Assembly: GCA_949740445.1 (NCBI GenBank)
Contig: CATJIF010000041.1
Span: 32,530 to 96,529, forward strand
Origin: an uncultured Peptostreptococcaceae bacterium
Lineage (GTDB): Bacteria > Bacillota > Clostridia > Peptostreptococcales > Anaerovoracaceae
Direction: 5' to 3'
DNA length: 64,000 bases
Shown: positions 46,527 through 55,645 of the stretch, piece by piece
How positions within the stretch are numbered: the stretch's first letter is position 1
How the letters are laid out: the number at the start of each line of letters is the position of its first letter
The notes under the pieces: model-generated
What the model was told of the DNA's origin: nothing
What the model saw: the letters and a program-made list of their open reading frames with translations, nothing else
Database searches by the model: none
Translations under genes and position numbers: made by a program

Positions 46527-46717
46527 CTGTATTCCCCCTGTGCTCCCCCTTATCCGGATGTCTTTGCCGTATTTCCGGCAGTACCAACATATTCACATAT
46601 TCGACAAGAGCAGTTGTTTTCCTCTAAATTTAAAAATTTTATTTTCGAGCCTGCGGCTGTGCTCGCGGCCTTTGTCTGCACCCTGCCCCGCGTAAGCGCA
46701 GGGCGCAGTTTTCTTCG

Positions 46718-47728
46718 TTATTTCCATCCCTTGGGCACGAAAATTTCGCTGAACATGCTGACAGCGTAGCGGTCGCTCATGCCCGCGATCTGATCCTTTA
46801 CTACCTCTTCCAACCCCCAGTCGTCGATCATATCTTTGCGTTCCTGCGGCAGTTTTTCCGGATTTTTGCAGAAATAATCGTAGAGAAAGAAGATCATGTT
46901 GCGGATCTTGTCCAGCTCTTCGTCCTTTTTTACGATTTTATTGTAGTACACGTGCTCGAACATAAATGTCCGCAGCAGGTTCATGTAGTGCAGTGCCCGT
47001 TCGCTCATGTTGATTTCGTCCTTGCCGTCGCTGTTTTCGATCAGATCGGTAACTAAAAAGCTGATTCTCTGGCTGTGCCGCTGCCCGAGGACATCCAGAT
47101 ATTCTGCCGGGATGTCCTCCTTGCGGATGATGCCGCCACGGATGGCGTCGTCGATGTCGTGGTTGATATAGGCGATGCGGTCGCTGAAGCGCACGATCTG
47201 CCCCTCTAACGTAAAGGGCTTCGTCGGCCCGGTGTGGTTGACGATGCCGTCGCGCACCTCGGCCGTCAGATTCATGCAGCGCCCGCTCTCGTTGCGCTCC
47301 AGGTATTCCACCACGCGCAGGCTCTGCTGGTTGTGCTGAAATCCAGCGGCGTGCCTTTCGTTTAAGAAATTCTCCCCGTTGTGGCCAAAGGGCGTATGCC
47401 CCAGATCGTGGCCCATGGCGATGGCTTCGGTCAGATCCTCGTTTAGTGCCAGGCCCCGGGCGATGGTACGGGCGATCTGCGCCACCTCGAGGGTATGCGT
47501 CAGCCGCGTGCGGAAGTGATCTCCCTCGGGCTTTAAAAATACCTGCGTCTTGTGCATCAGCCGCCGCAGGGCCTTGGAATGAACGATGCGGTCCCGGTCG
47601 CGCTGAAATTCAGTGCGCACGGAGCACGGTTCCTCCGCTTCTTTTCTCCCCTTCGACCGCGCCGACTTTGCAGCAAAAGGCGACAGTAATTCGAATTCTC
47701 TTTGTTCCAGCTGTTCCCTGAATACCAT
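46718..47728 (-). CDS. dgt: dGTP triphosphohydrolase-like HD protein
   Basis: 336 residues. DRDRIVHSKALRRLMHKTQV, HDFRTRLTHTLEVAQ-type histidine (FRTRLTHTLEVAQIARTIAR) and the HD motif MGHDLGHTPFGHNGE define the dGTPase family, which removes triphosphate from dNTPs. First gene of the sigA cluster, as in many Clostridia. RBS GAAGGAGG before ATG 47728. Confidence 0.93.
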   Translation of the reverse strand: MVFREQLEQREFELLSPFAAKSARSKGRKEAEEPCSVRTEFQRDRDRIVHSKALRRLMHKTQVFLKPEGDHFRTRLTHTLEVAQIARTIARGLALNEDLTEAIAMGHDLGHTPFGHNGENFLNERHAAGFQHNQQSLRVVEYLERNESGRCMNLTAEVRDGIVNHTGPTKPFTLEGQIVRFSDRIAYINHDIDDAIRGGIIRKEDIPAEYLDVLGQRHSQRISFLVTDLIENSDGKDEINMSERALHYMNLLRTFMFEHVYYNKIVKKDEELDKIRNMIFFLYDYFCKNPEKLPQERKDMIDDWGLEEVVKDQIAGMSDRYAVSMFSEIFVPKGWK

Positions 47729-47785
47729 GGTTTCCTCCTTCGTGTCTGCAGCCCGGCAGGCTGGCGTATTCTTTCTTCTATGTTA

Positions 47786-49045
47786 TCAAAAGGACAATTC
47801 CATTTCAATCTGTTTTGCAAGAGAATCGTCCACGGCGGCAAAGCTTTGCAGCAGCGGCTCTTGCAGCTGCTTTGCCCCAAAGAGCAGTCGCTGGGCGATG
47901 CTGCGCGAAACCGCCTGCTGCTGCGCAGGCACCATGTCGTTCCACACTGCGCGCGCCTGTCTGCGGTAAACCGCTTCGGCGGGCTGGGCCTGGTCTGCGC
48001 CCCAGACAGCAGTCAGCGTTGGCTCTACCAAAGGCCGCTGCCTGCGGATGTGGCGGTTGACCTCTGCCGCGGTGCCAAGCCCGCCCAGGCGGGCTCTCTG
48101 CAGCGTGCGCAGAATCAGCGCCATCTGGTGCAGAAACGAGTTTTCGGCAAGCTCCATTCCGCAGACCACAGCATCCGGCGAAAAGCACAACAGCTGATTG
48201 ATGCGCAGCGAATCCTTTGGAATTTCCGTCAGGCGCAGCCGTCCGGCACGCACCTGCACGCCGTCCTCTGCATGCCAGGCCACGGCAGGATCGCACAGGA
48301 GCTGTTCTCTGCCCCGGGCTTCTTCTTCGCCTATTATTTGCAGCCGCAACTCGTAAACCGCTGCCCTGCCTTCGTTCAGCCAGCTGTACAGCTGGCGGCG
48401 GCACCGGTCAGGATCGAAGCCGCAGAGAAATTCACCTTCGTTTTCAGATAAGTACACCGGCTCCTTTTCCGGCACCCAGCGATGCCGTACGAAAAACAGC
48501 TGCCCGCTTCGGTTGCGCCACAGCGCGGTTCCCGCAGACCAGCTTTCCATCGCCTCGTACCCGCCGGGAATCCCCTGCGCCCCGTACAGATGCAGCAGAC
48601 CGCTCAGCGCCTGCGGATGCTGCACCGCATAGCGCAGATAACCGCAGTAGTCGTCGATTCCCTCTTCTTGCTGCGGGCGGATGCAGTCCATCAGCGCAAA
48701 AAAATCGTCGCCGCTGCTGCAAAGCCCCACGGGCAGGCTCAGCGACAGCAGATCGCAGTTCCCCTCTCTGGTATACAGCTTTACGGCAAAGCTGCGCACA
48801 TCCCGCGAGGTATCGCCCGCGCCGCTGTCCGCAGCGGCCAGCGAAATGCGCACGACTGCCGGCGTAATCTGATAGGGATCGCAGAGGAAATCCGCCGACG
48901 TGTAATCCTGCAGCGTCATGTAGGGCTGAAACTGCCCCGTAGCCACCATGCCCTTGGCAAACAGCCGCCTGGGCGGCAAATCGCGGCGGCCGCACTCTTC
49001 GGCCCGGGCCAAAAGCCGCAGGTCGTTCCATTGTTTTTGCTCCAT
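47786..49045 (-). CDS. Catalase-fold protein lacking catalytic and heme-binding residues
   Basis: 419 residues from ATG 49045 (GGAGG just upstream; another ATG 12 nt earlier overlaps that RBS). Clearly aligns with clade-type heme catalases along its length: RLFAKGMVATGQF, LQDYTSADFLCD, DTSRDVRSFAVKLYTREGN, GFDPDRCRRQLYSWLNEG, FSPDAVVCGMEL and the C-terminal AVWNDMVPAQQQAVSRSIAQ. But the distal His is Phe29 (FAKG for HAKG), the catalytic Asn is lost (SLSLP for GNNTP), and the RxFxYxDT segment with the proximal Tyr is replaced by ALILRTLQRAR. It is unlikely to bind heme as catalases do or to break down peroxide. Lone gene; role unknown. Confidence 0.85.
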   Translation of the reverse strand: MEQKQWNDLRLLARAEECGRRDLPPRRLFAKGMVATGQFQPYMTLQDYTSADFLCDPYQITPAVVRISLAAADSGAGDTSRDVRSFAVKLYTREGNCDLLSLSLPVGLCSSGDDFFALMDCIRPQQEEGIDDYCGYLRYAVQHPQALSGLLHLYGAQGIPGGYEAMESWSAGTALWRNRSGQLFFVRHRWVPEKEPVYLSENEGEFLCGFDPDRCRRQLYSWLNEGRAAVYELRLQIIGEEEARGREQLLCDPAVAWHAEDGVQVRAGRLRLTEIPKDSLRINQLLCFSPDAVVCGMELAENSFLHQMALILRTLQRARLGGLGTAAEVNRHIRRQRPLVEPTLTAVWGADQAQPAEAVYRRQARAVWNDMVPAQQQAVSRSIAQRLLFGAKQLQEPLLQSFAAVDDSLAKQIEMELSF

Positions 49046-49057
49046 TGCTTCCTCCAT

Positions 49058-49247
49058 TTCCGGCCTTTTCCCCGATGTTCAGGATATTCAAAGGCCGCTT
49101 TTTTCGCTCTCCCCCCTGCTCTATACTGCAATATATGAAGCTTCGGTTGTCCGCGCTCCGCTTCTGCAAAAACAAAAAGCACATGGCGTTTTGTTCCGTG
49201 TGCTTTTCACTCCCAATTTCCAAAATATTTCATCTGCCTCGTTTTTC
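49058..49247 (-). terminator. dut terminator and catalase-like gene leader
   Basis: Minus strand hairpin AAAAGCACA/TGTGCTTTT (49207-49199 with 49183-49175) followed by TGTTTTTG terminates dut. Further on, an 8-bp hairpin CGGCCTTT/AAAGGCCG (about 49090-49061) sits just before the RBS of the catalase-like gene and may affect its translation. Confidence 0.65.
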
Positions 49248-49682
49248 TTACACGCCGGTGTGCCCAAAGCCTCCCTCGCCCCGCGAGGTCGCGGAGAGTT
49301 GCTCGCAGGGCTGCCAGTCCGCCCGCAGAAAGCGTGCGATAACCAGCTGGGCGATGCGGTCACCGCCGCAGACAGTAAAGGGCTTCTCGCCCCAGTTGAT
49401 CAGCGGCACTTTGATTTCGCCGCGATAGTCGCTGTCGATGGTTCCTACCCCGTTGACCAGGCCGATGCCGTATTTGACGGCAAGCCCGGAGCGGGCCCGC
49501 ACCTGGGCTTCGATCCCCTGGGGCAGCTCTACAAATATCCCCGTGGGAATCAGCGCCCTGCTGCCGGGCGCAAGCGTAATGTCCTCGGTCAGGTCTGCCC
49601 GCAGGTCCATGCCCGCAGACCCCTCTGTCTCGTACTCCGGCACCCGCCCGCTGCGGCTGCAAATCCGGATTGTTACGTGTTC
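49248..49682 (-). CDS. dut: dUTP diphosphatase
   Basis: 144 residues from ATG 49682, chosen for GAGGT 8 nt upstream. The five trimeric dUTPase motifs are present: [52 protein letters not shown] and the C-terminal [14 protein letters not shown]. It hydrolyses dUTP to dUMP. It starts 8 nt after the M16 peptidase gene. Confidence 0.96.
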   Translation of the reverse strand, partial: EHVTIRICSRSGRVPEYETEGSAGMDLRADLTEDITLAPGSRALIPTGIFVELPQGIEAQVRARSGLAVKYGIGLVNGVGTIDSDYRGEIKVPLINWGEKPFTVCGGDRIAQLVIARFLRADWQPCEQLSATSRGEGGFGHTGV

Positions 49683-49690
49683 CATCCGGC

Positions 49691-50953
49691 TTACCTCTCG
49701 CACTGCCGCTTCATAATCGCTTCGATGTCCCAGTCGCGGTTAGAGACCACGGCAACGCAGTAGCGGCTCAAATCGCTGATTTTATCCGCTGCACGGGCTA
49801 CGGTTTCCATGGTGACGGCGTCGATATCCCGCAGCACCCGCTGCGGCTGCCGCACTTCATTCAGAAGCAGCGTATTTTTCCCGTTGGAGAACATGCGCCC
49901 GTTGGCGCTCTCCTGGCCGAAGATGTAGCTGCTCTTTGTCTGCTCCTTGGCGACGGATAATTCTTCCTCGCTGATCCCCTGCTCTGCAAGCAGGCGCAGC
50001 TCGCAGGCGATCCCTTCAATCGCTTCCTCTACCTTCGCGCTGTTGATGCCAGCGTAGATGTAAAACGCACCGGCGTTCGTATGGGAGGTCGCCGCAGAGT
50101 ATACGGAGTACGCCAGCCCCTTTTCCTCGCGGATGTTCTGAAACAGCCGGGAGCTCATGGTTCCGCCCATCACGTTATTCAGAAGCGACATGGCGTAGTA
50201 CATCTCGTCGTCTTTTAAGCTTACGCCGGGAAGGCCCATGCAGATGTGCGTCTGCTCCACATCTTTTACCTTCAGCGCATATCCGGGACGATAGGCGCAA
50301 ACCGCTGCCGCTTTGGTCTCTTTGCCCGCAGCCAGCTCCGAAAGGCGCCCTTCGAAGTAGCGGTACATCTCTTCTTCGTCGAAATTTCCGGCGATGGAGA
50401 CCACGATGCTGTCGCGAACGTACTCCTGCCCGATGTAGCTGAGGATGTCCTGGCGGCCGATGCTGCAAAGCGACTGCCTCGTACCGATAATCTGCTTTTC
50501 CAGCGGCGTATTGCGGAAGATCAGCTCTGACAGCATGTCGTGCACCAGCTCATCAGGCTGATCCTCGCTCATTTTCATTTCCTCTAAAATGACCAGCTTT
50601 TCCTTTTCCATCTCCGCCTCGTCGAAGCGGGAGTGCAAAAACATGTCGATGAGGATGTCGCAGGCTTTTTTCAAATTAGAATCCAGCGTTTTGATGTAAT
50701 AGCACGTAGCTTCTTTGCTGGTGAAGGCGTTGATATTTCCGCCAATGCGGTCTACCTCCTCCGCAATCTGCCTGGCGGTGCGGCTTTCGGTGCCCTTAAA
50801 CAGCATGTGCTCGATGTAGTGCGAAATGCCGTTATTCTTTTCGGTTTCGTCCGCCGAACCAGCCTTTACGAAAATACCCACAGCAGCTGACTGCACATAG
50901 GGTATTTTTTCCATAATCATGCGGATTCCGCACGGTAGTTGTCTTCGTATCAT
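49691..50953 (-). CDS. mlpA: M16-family zinc peptidase (MlpA/YmxG)
   Basis: 420 residues. The inverted zinc motif [11 protein letters not shown] at about 45 and the downstream helix with Glu ([20 protein letters not shown]) mark an active M16 domain; a second, non-catalytic half follows. Family members cleave peptides; Bacillus MlpA modulates protease production. Gene order pnp-ylxY-mlpA is the same as in Bacillus. Confidence 0.93.
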   Translation of the reverse strand: MIRRQLPCGIRMIMEKIPYVQSAAVGIFVKAGSADETEKNNGISHYIEHMLFKGTESRTARQIAEEVDRIGGNINAFTSKEATCYYIKTLDSNLKKACDILIDMFLHSRFDEAEMEKEKLVILEEMKMSEDQPDELVHDMLSELIFRNTPLEKQIIGTRQSLCSIGRQDILSYIGQEYVRDSIVVSIAGNFDEEEMYRYFEGRLSELAAGKETKAAAVCAYRPGYALKVKDVEQTHICMGLPGVSLKDDEMYYAMSLLNNVMGGTMSSRLFQNIREEKGLAYSVYSAATSHTNAGAFYIYAGINSAKVEEAIEGIACELRLLAEQGISEEELSVAKEQTKSSYIFGQESANGRMFSNGKNTLLLNEVRQPQRVLRDIDAVTMETVARAADKISDLSRYCVAVVSNRDWDIEAIMKRQCER

Positions 50954-51080
50954 AGTATCCCCGTTTTCTCTTTTCTATTGGTAACTTACTTCTCTCAGTA
51001 AAAATTCAGGCGCGTCGCCCCGCACCTGTATTTTTATCCTTTTCTGCCTGATCTTATTATACTGAAGTTTTTCCTGAAAA

Positions 51081-51893
51081 TCAATAGATTCCCAGCTCGT
51101 AAAGCGGTACCGGCTGAATATTGCGACGCTTCAGCTCATCTAAAATGGCAGGCAGCGCCTTTACCGTTTCGGGCTTGGGATGCATCAGTATAATCGCCCC
51201 ATCCAAATCCTTTTTTACAATGCGCTTTGTGATGGTATCGGCATCGGAGCCTTCCTTCCAGTCGATGGTATCGGCAGACCACAGCGTCAGCTTATAGCCC
51301 AGCTGGCGGCAGATTTCCACTGTCTGCGCATCGTAGTCGCCGGCCGGCGGCGCAAACAGCGTGGTTTTTATCCCCAAAAGCTCCGAAACCGCCTGCTCTG
51401 TTTTTTGAATCTCGCCCACGGTCTGTTCCGGCGAAAGCTTTGAGCACATCTTGTGGCCGTAGCCGTGATTGCCGATTTCGTGCCCCTCTACGTACATGCG
51501 GCGCAGCAGCTTCGGGTGGTTCTGCGCCCACTTGCCGCTGACGAAAAACGTAATTTTTACGCCGCGCTCCGCCAGGATATCCAGAATTTCCGGTATCTCC
51601 TCTTCGCCCCAGTCCACGTTGCAGGTAATCGCCGCCTTTGACGAGGCTTCGGGCGCCTGCCGAAACACCGTCCCTTCTTCTGCATACACCTCGGCTTTGG
51701 CAGCGCGGCGCGCGCCGCAGGCCGCGGTTTCCTCTGCTGTTGCCGGCGCAAACAGCAGAAAGCCCACAAGGCCCAGCAAAACCACAGCAAAAGACAGTAC
51801 CCCGCCGCAGATTGCAGCGTCGGCCTTCGATATCCTGCCGCCGAATATCCCGCTGCTGAATATCCTGCCGCTGATTCGCCTGTGTTCCCTCAT
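51081..51893 (-). CDS. ylxY: YlxY-type polysaccharide deacetylase-like protein
   Basis: 270 residues. N-terminal membrane anchor (about 30-50, AVVLLGLVGFLLFAPATAEE), then a NodB domain from about 85. The zinc His pair is present (EIGNHGYGHKM), as are FAPPAGDYDAQTVE and IILMHPKPETV. The first motif, normally TFDDGP, reads TCNVDWGEEE, the variant found in YlxY between pnp and mlpA of spore formers. Activity on peptidoglycan is doubtful in that subgroup. Its RBS lies in a hairpin. Confidence 0.88.
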   Translation of the reverse strand: MREHRRISGRIFSSGIFGGRISKADAAICGGVLSFAVVLLGLVGFLLFAPATAEETAACGARRAAKAEVYAEEGTVFRQAPEASSKAAITCNVDWGEEEIPEILDILAERGVKITFFVSGKWAQNHPKLLRRMYVEGHEIGNHGYGHKMCSKLSPEQTVGEIQKTEQAVSELLGIKTTLFAPPAGDYDAQTVEICRQLGYKLTLWSADTIDWKEGSDADTITKRIVKKDLDGAIILMHPKPETVKALPAILDELKRRNIQPVPLYELGIY

Positions 51894-51898
51894 AAAAA

Positions 51899-51929
51899 AT
51901 CACCTCGAAACAGTATATTCCGAGGTGAT
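51899..51929 (-). promoter_or_regulatory. Hairpin sequestering the ylxY ribosome-binding site / terminator
   Basis: Minus strand ATCACCTCG (51929-51921) pairs with CGAGGTGAT (51907-51899); the 3' arm is the Shine-Dalgarno of ylxY, and TTTTT follows directly before ATG 51893. It can act as a terminator after pnp or hide the RBS. Confidence 0.65.
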
Positions 51930-51942
51930 GTATTCATTCGCG

Positions 51943-54069
51943 TTATTTGGACGCCTTGATGATCGGCGTATCCTCCAGGCCCTTTCTCGTCAGGTTAATT
52001 CTGTTCTGGCCGTCGATTTCTGCGACCTTGACCGTAACCACGTCGCCCTCGCCCAGGACATCTTCCACCTTTTCCACGCGTTCCTTGCAGATCTTCGAGA
52101 TGTGCAGCAGGCCCTCTTTTCCGGGCAGCACTTCGACAAAGGCGCCGAAGTTCATCAGGCGGGTAACGCGGCCCGTATAGATTTCCCCGACCTCGACCTC
52201 CTTTACCAAAAGCTCGATGGCCTTGACCGCCTCGTCGGCGCTGTCCATGTCGGGAGAAGCGATGTAGACCAGACCTTCGTCGTTGATGTCAATTTTTACG
52301 CCGGTCTCCGCGATGATCTTGTTAATGGTCTTGCCTCCCGGCCCGATGACGGTGCGGATCTTATCCGGGTCGATCTGCAGCGAAATGATGCGCGGCGCGT
52401 AGGCGGAAAGCTCCTGACGGGGTGCCGGCAGCTCTTCCAGCATCTGCTGCATAATAAACAGCCGCCCTTCTCTGGCCTGAGCCAGCGCCTGCTCCAGGAT
52501 TTCTCTGGAAAGGCCGTGCACCTTGATATCCATCTGGATGGCGGTTACGCCCTGGGCTGTACCCGCTACCTTAAAGTCCATGTCGCCCAGGAAGTCTTCC
52601 ATTCCCTGAATGTCGCTTAAGATGGCGATCTTGCTCGTGCCGTCCGGCTCGACCCGCTCTACGAGGCCCATGGCAATACCTGCCACCGGAGCCTTGATGG
52701 GAACGCCGGCATCCATCAGCGCCAGGCAGCTGCCGCAGACAGAGGCCTGGGATGTGCTTCCGTTGGAGGACAGCACTTCGGAAACCACGCGGATGGCGTA
52801 GGGGAAATCCTCCACGCTGGGCAGCACCGGGATCAGCGCCCGCTCCGCCAGGGCGCCGTGGCCGATTTCGCGGCGGCCGGGGCTTCTCATGGGCCTTGCC
52901 TCGCCTACGGAATACGGCGGGAAGTTGTAGTGGTGCATATAGCGCTTTTCCACCTCGTCGCCGATGCCGTCGATGGTCTGGGCATCGCCCATGGGCCCTA
53001 ACGTGGCTACGGACAGCACCTGCGTCTGCCCTCTCTTAAACAGCCCGGTGCCGTGAGCTCTGGGCAGAAGCCCGGTCTCGCACCAGATCGGGCGGATCTC
53101 CGTTCTCTTTCTGTTGTCGGGACGGATGCCGTCGTCCAGAATCATGCCTCTCACCTGCTCTTTGGTGATGTTGTACAGCACAGCATCCACATCCTTGGGG
53201 TTTTCGGGGTAAATCTCCGCAAAGTGCTCCTTTGCTTCTTTTTCCACCGCATCCATATTATCCAGGCGCTCCTGCTTATCGTAGGTCTGAATCGCCTCTC
53301 TCATCTTTGCAGAGGCGTATTCTCTCACCGCCTGGTCGATATCCTCCGGCACCTTGTAGAGATTGACTTCTCTCTTGGGCTTTCCGACCTCGGAAACAAT
53401 CTCTTCGATAAAGGCCACCAGCTTTTTAATCTCGTCGTGAGCGAACATGATGGCATCTAAAATCACATCTTCCGGAACCTCCTGAGCACCGGCTTCCACC
53501 ATCATAATGGCTTCCTTTGTTCCCGATACCACCAGGTGCATGTCGCTGCTTTCGCGCTCCTCTTTTGTGGGGTTGACCACAAAGCGGCCATCCACGCGGC
53601 CGATGAGGACAGAAGCCGTGGGCCCATCCCAGGGGATGTCGGAAATGGACAGCGCGATGGAAGAACCCAGCATCGCCGTAATCTCCGGCGGGCAGTCGGG
53701 ATCGACGCTCATTACGGTCGCTACCACCTGCACGTCGTTATAGAAGCCCTTGGGAAACAGCGGGCGCAGGGGGCGGTCCATCAGGCGGGAATTTAAAATC
53801 GCCTTTTCGGAAGGCCGGCCCTCTCTCTTAATAAAGCCACCGGGAATCTTTCCCGCGGCATACATCTTCTCTTCGTAATCGCAGGACAGCGGGAAGAAGT
53901 CGATGTCCTGTCTCGGCTCTTTGGAGCAGACTGCAGTTACATTGACCACGGTATCGCCGTAGCGCATCATAGCCTGTCCGCTGGCCATTTTGCAGACCTT
54001 GCCGATCTCCACTTGCAGCAGCCGTCCGCCGACTGCGGTTTTAAACGTTCTGTAATCTTCGAATCTCAT
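51943..54069 (-). CDS. pnp: Polyribonucleotide nucleotidyltransferase (PNPase)
   Basis: 708 residues from ATG 54069 ([18 protein letters not shown]); upstream in-frame Met lacks conservation. Two RNase PH domains ([29 protein letters not shown] [40 protein letters not shown]), then KH ([16 protein letters not shown]) and S1 ([20 protein letters not shown]). It degrades RNA 3'-5' with phosphate. A long base-paired leader precedes it; rpsO lies upstream, the classical order. Confidence 0.97.
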   Translation of the reverse strand: MRFEDYRTFKTAVGGRLLQVEIGKVCKMASGQAMMRYGDTVVNVTAVCSKEPRQDIDFFPLSCDYEEKMYAAGKIPGGFIKREGRPSEKAILNSRLMDRPLRPLFPKGFYNDVQVVATVMSVDPDCPPEITAMLGSSIALSISDIPWDGPTASVLIGRVDGRFVVNPTKEERESSDMHLVVSGTKEAIMMVEAGAQEVPEDVILDAIMFAHDEIKKLVAFIEEIVSEVGKPKREVNLYKVPEDIDQAVREYASAKMREAIQTYDKQERLDNMDAVEKEAKEHFAEIYPENPKDVDAVLYNITKEQVRGMILDDGIRPDNRKRTEIRPIWCETGLLPRAHGTGLFKRGQTQVLSVATLGPMGDAQTIDGIGDEVEKRYMHHYNFPPYSVGEARPMRSPGRREIGHGALAERALIPVLPSVEDFPYAIRVVSEVLSSNGSTSQASVCGSCLALMDAGVPIKAPVAGIAMGLVERVEPDGTSKIAILSDIQGMEDFLGDMDFKVAGTAQGVTAIQMDIKVHGLSREILEQALAQAREGRLFIMQQMLEELPAPRQELSAYAPRIISLQIDPDKIRTVIGPGGKTINKIIAETGVKIDINDEGLVYIASPDMDSADEAVKAIELLVKEVEVGEIYTGRVTRLMNFGAFVEVLPGKEGLLHISKICKERVEKVEDVLGEGDVVTVKVAEIDGQNRINLTRKGLEDTPIIKASK

Positions 54070-54119
54070 GGAATTCTCTACCTTTCCTTTCTTACCAAAG
54101 GTGCCTGCAGGCGCCCTCT

Positions 54120-54223
54120 GTCCGTGCAATCAGGTCCGGCTTGACAAGCTAACCCATTGAATGCCAATGAGCTAAATTCTCAAGCCTGACCCGCACCCGA
54201 TTTTTTCTCTGTTCTGCACGGAC
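54120..54223 (-). promoter_or_regulatory. Long base-paired 5' leader of pnp
   Basis: Nested stems about 50 nt before the pnp start: 9 bp GTCCGTGCA (54223-54215) with TGCACGGAC (54128-54120); then 11 bp with one mismatch (54191-54180 with 54144-54133); then AGCT and CATTG arms (54173-54165 with 54159-54147). In E. coli a similar double-stranded pnp leader is cut by RNase III and mediates PNPase autoregulation; the same role is inferred here. Confidence 0.7.
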
Positions 54224-54248
54224 AAAATTCTGTTGGAATTATGTGTGA

Positions 54249-54276
54249 ATAAAGGGCGGGGATGAACCCCGCCCTG
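54249..54276 (-). terminator. Terminator of rpsO
   Basis: Minus strand AGGGCGGGG-TTCAT-CCCCGCCCT then TTATT; 11 nt beyond the rpsO stop codon. Confidence 0.8.
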
Positions 54277-54286
54277 CATAAAGCCG

Positions 54287-54553
54287 CTATTTTCTCAGGC
54301 CAAGACGAGCGATTACGCTTCTGTAACGCTCCAGATCCTTTGCCTTCAGATAGTTCAGCATGTTTCTTCTCTGACCTACCATCTTCAGCAGACCGCGTCT
54401 GGAATGATGGTCCTTCTTGTGCACCTTCAGGTGCTCGTTCAGGTCGTTGATTCTGTAGGTCAGTACAGCGATCTGCACCTCGGGTGAGCCGGTATCGCCG
54501 TCGTGCGTTTTGTACTCTTCGATGATGTTCTGTTTGATTTCCTTTGTAATCAT
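54287..54553 (-). CDS. rpsO: Ribosomal protein S15
   Basis: 88 residues from ATG 54553 (GGAGAACG upstream). [40 protein letters not shown] and [20 protein letters not shown] are standard S15. Binds 16S rRNA early in 30S assembly. Own promoter and a 5' hairpin that may serve autoregulation. Confidence 0.98.
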   Translation of the reverse strand: MITKEIKQNIIEEYKTHDGDTGSPEVQIAVLTYRINDLNEHLKVHKKDHHSRRGLLKMVGQRRNMLNYLKAKDLERYRSVIARLGLRK

Positions 54554-54618
54554 TTCGTTCTCCTTTTCGCTTATCCGCCTCAAGCCGTGTAGTGCGCCGG
54601 AGTGTCGCAAAACTCAGG

Positions 54619-54671
54619 AAGAGGCAATTTTCAACCTCTTAATCATAGCATGGAACCCCGCGCTTTGTAAA
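54619..54671 (-). promoter_or_regulatory. rpsO promoter and 5' leader hairpin
   Basis: Minus strand TTTACA (54671-54666), 18-nt spacer, TATGAT (54647-54642). The transcript would start near a 6-bp hairpin AAGAGG/CCTCTT (54640-54619). The remaining leader is about 65 nt. Confidence 0.6.
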
Positions 54672-54685
54672 GAGATTTTTTTCTT

Positions 54686-55645
54686 TTATTCCGACAATTC
54701 ACGACTGTTTTTCCTGTCGTTTCGCATCGCCGCATGATATTGCCGGGCACTGATACAGTTTCGTTGAATTTCTTCGCTCAGGGCCTCCACGTTTTCGAAT
54801 TTGCGCTCGTCGCGCAGCTTTTTCAGAAACTCCACGCGGATCTCTCTTCCGTAAAGCTCGCCCCGATAGTCGAACAGGTGGGTTTCCACATTTTTATGGT
54901 ACATCCCGATGGTGGGCTTCTGCCCCACGTTTGTAATCGAATCGTAGAGCTCGCCACCCACCCGGCAGCGCGAAACGTATACGCCGTTGGGCGGCGTTAC
55001 CATGGTCTCGTCCACCGTGATATTACCGGTGGGAAAACCGATGGTCCGCCCGATGTGGTTACCCTCGATAACCGTTCCGCGGATGGAATAGCTGCGCCCT
55101 AAAAAGCGGCGGCACTCCTCCACCTCGCCCTGGGCGATCAACCCGCGGATCAGCGTGCTGCTGACCACGGAACCGTCGATGAGTACCGGGTCCACCACGC
55201 AGACATCAAAGCCCAGCTCTGCCCCCTGCTGCGAAAGCAGCTGCGCCGTTCCTGCCGCCCGGTAGCCGTAGCGGTAATTGAAACCGCACACCACCCGCTT
55301 TGCCAGAAAGCTTTCGCTCAGCAAAGCGGCAAACTGCTGCGGTTGTATCGCTCCAAACTGCTTCGTATAGTCCAGGCAAAAGAGATAATCCACGCCCATG
55401 CGCTCTAAAATCTCCACCTTTTCGTCGAAATATACGATATTCTTAACCGAACTGTCCGCGGAAATCACATTCTTCGGATGGTTGGAAAACGTAAACACCG
55501 CACTCTTAAGCCCCGCCTGCGCAGCCTGCCTCACCGCCGTGCGGACCAGCGCCTGATGGCCCAGGTGCACGCCGTCGAAATTTCCCAGCGCCGTCACCGT
55601 GGGCTCAATGCCGCAAATCTCTTCTAAACTCCTAAATACTCTCAT
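54686..55645 (-). CDS. ribF: Bifunctional riboflavin kinase/FAD synthetase
   Basis: 319 residues from ATG 55645. The FAD synthetase domain has TALGNFDGVHLGHQALVRTA and SSTLIRGLIAQGEVEECRRF; the kinase domain has GRTIGFPTGNI and NGVYVSRC. It makes FMN then FAD. Overlaps the truB 3' end by 14 nt. Confidence 0.96.
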   Translation of the reverse strand: MRVFRSLEEICGIEPTVTALGNFDGVHLGHQALVRTAVRQAAQAGLKSAVFTFSNHPKNVISADSSVKNIVYFDEKVEILERMGVDYLFCLDYTKQFGAIQPQQFAALLSESFLAKRVVCGFNYRYGYRAAGTAQLLSQQGAELGFDVCVVDPVLIDGSVVSSTLIRGLIAQGEVEECRRFLGRSYSIRGTVIEGNHIGRTIGFPTGNITVDETMVTPPNGVYVSRCRVGGELYDSITNVGQKPTIGMYHKNVETHLFDYRGELYGREIRVEFLKKLRDERKFENVEALSEEIQRNCISARQYHAAMRNDRKNSRELSE

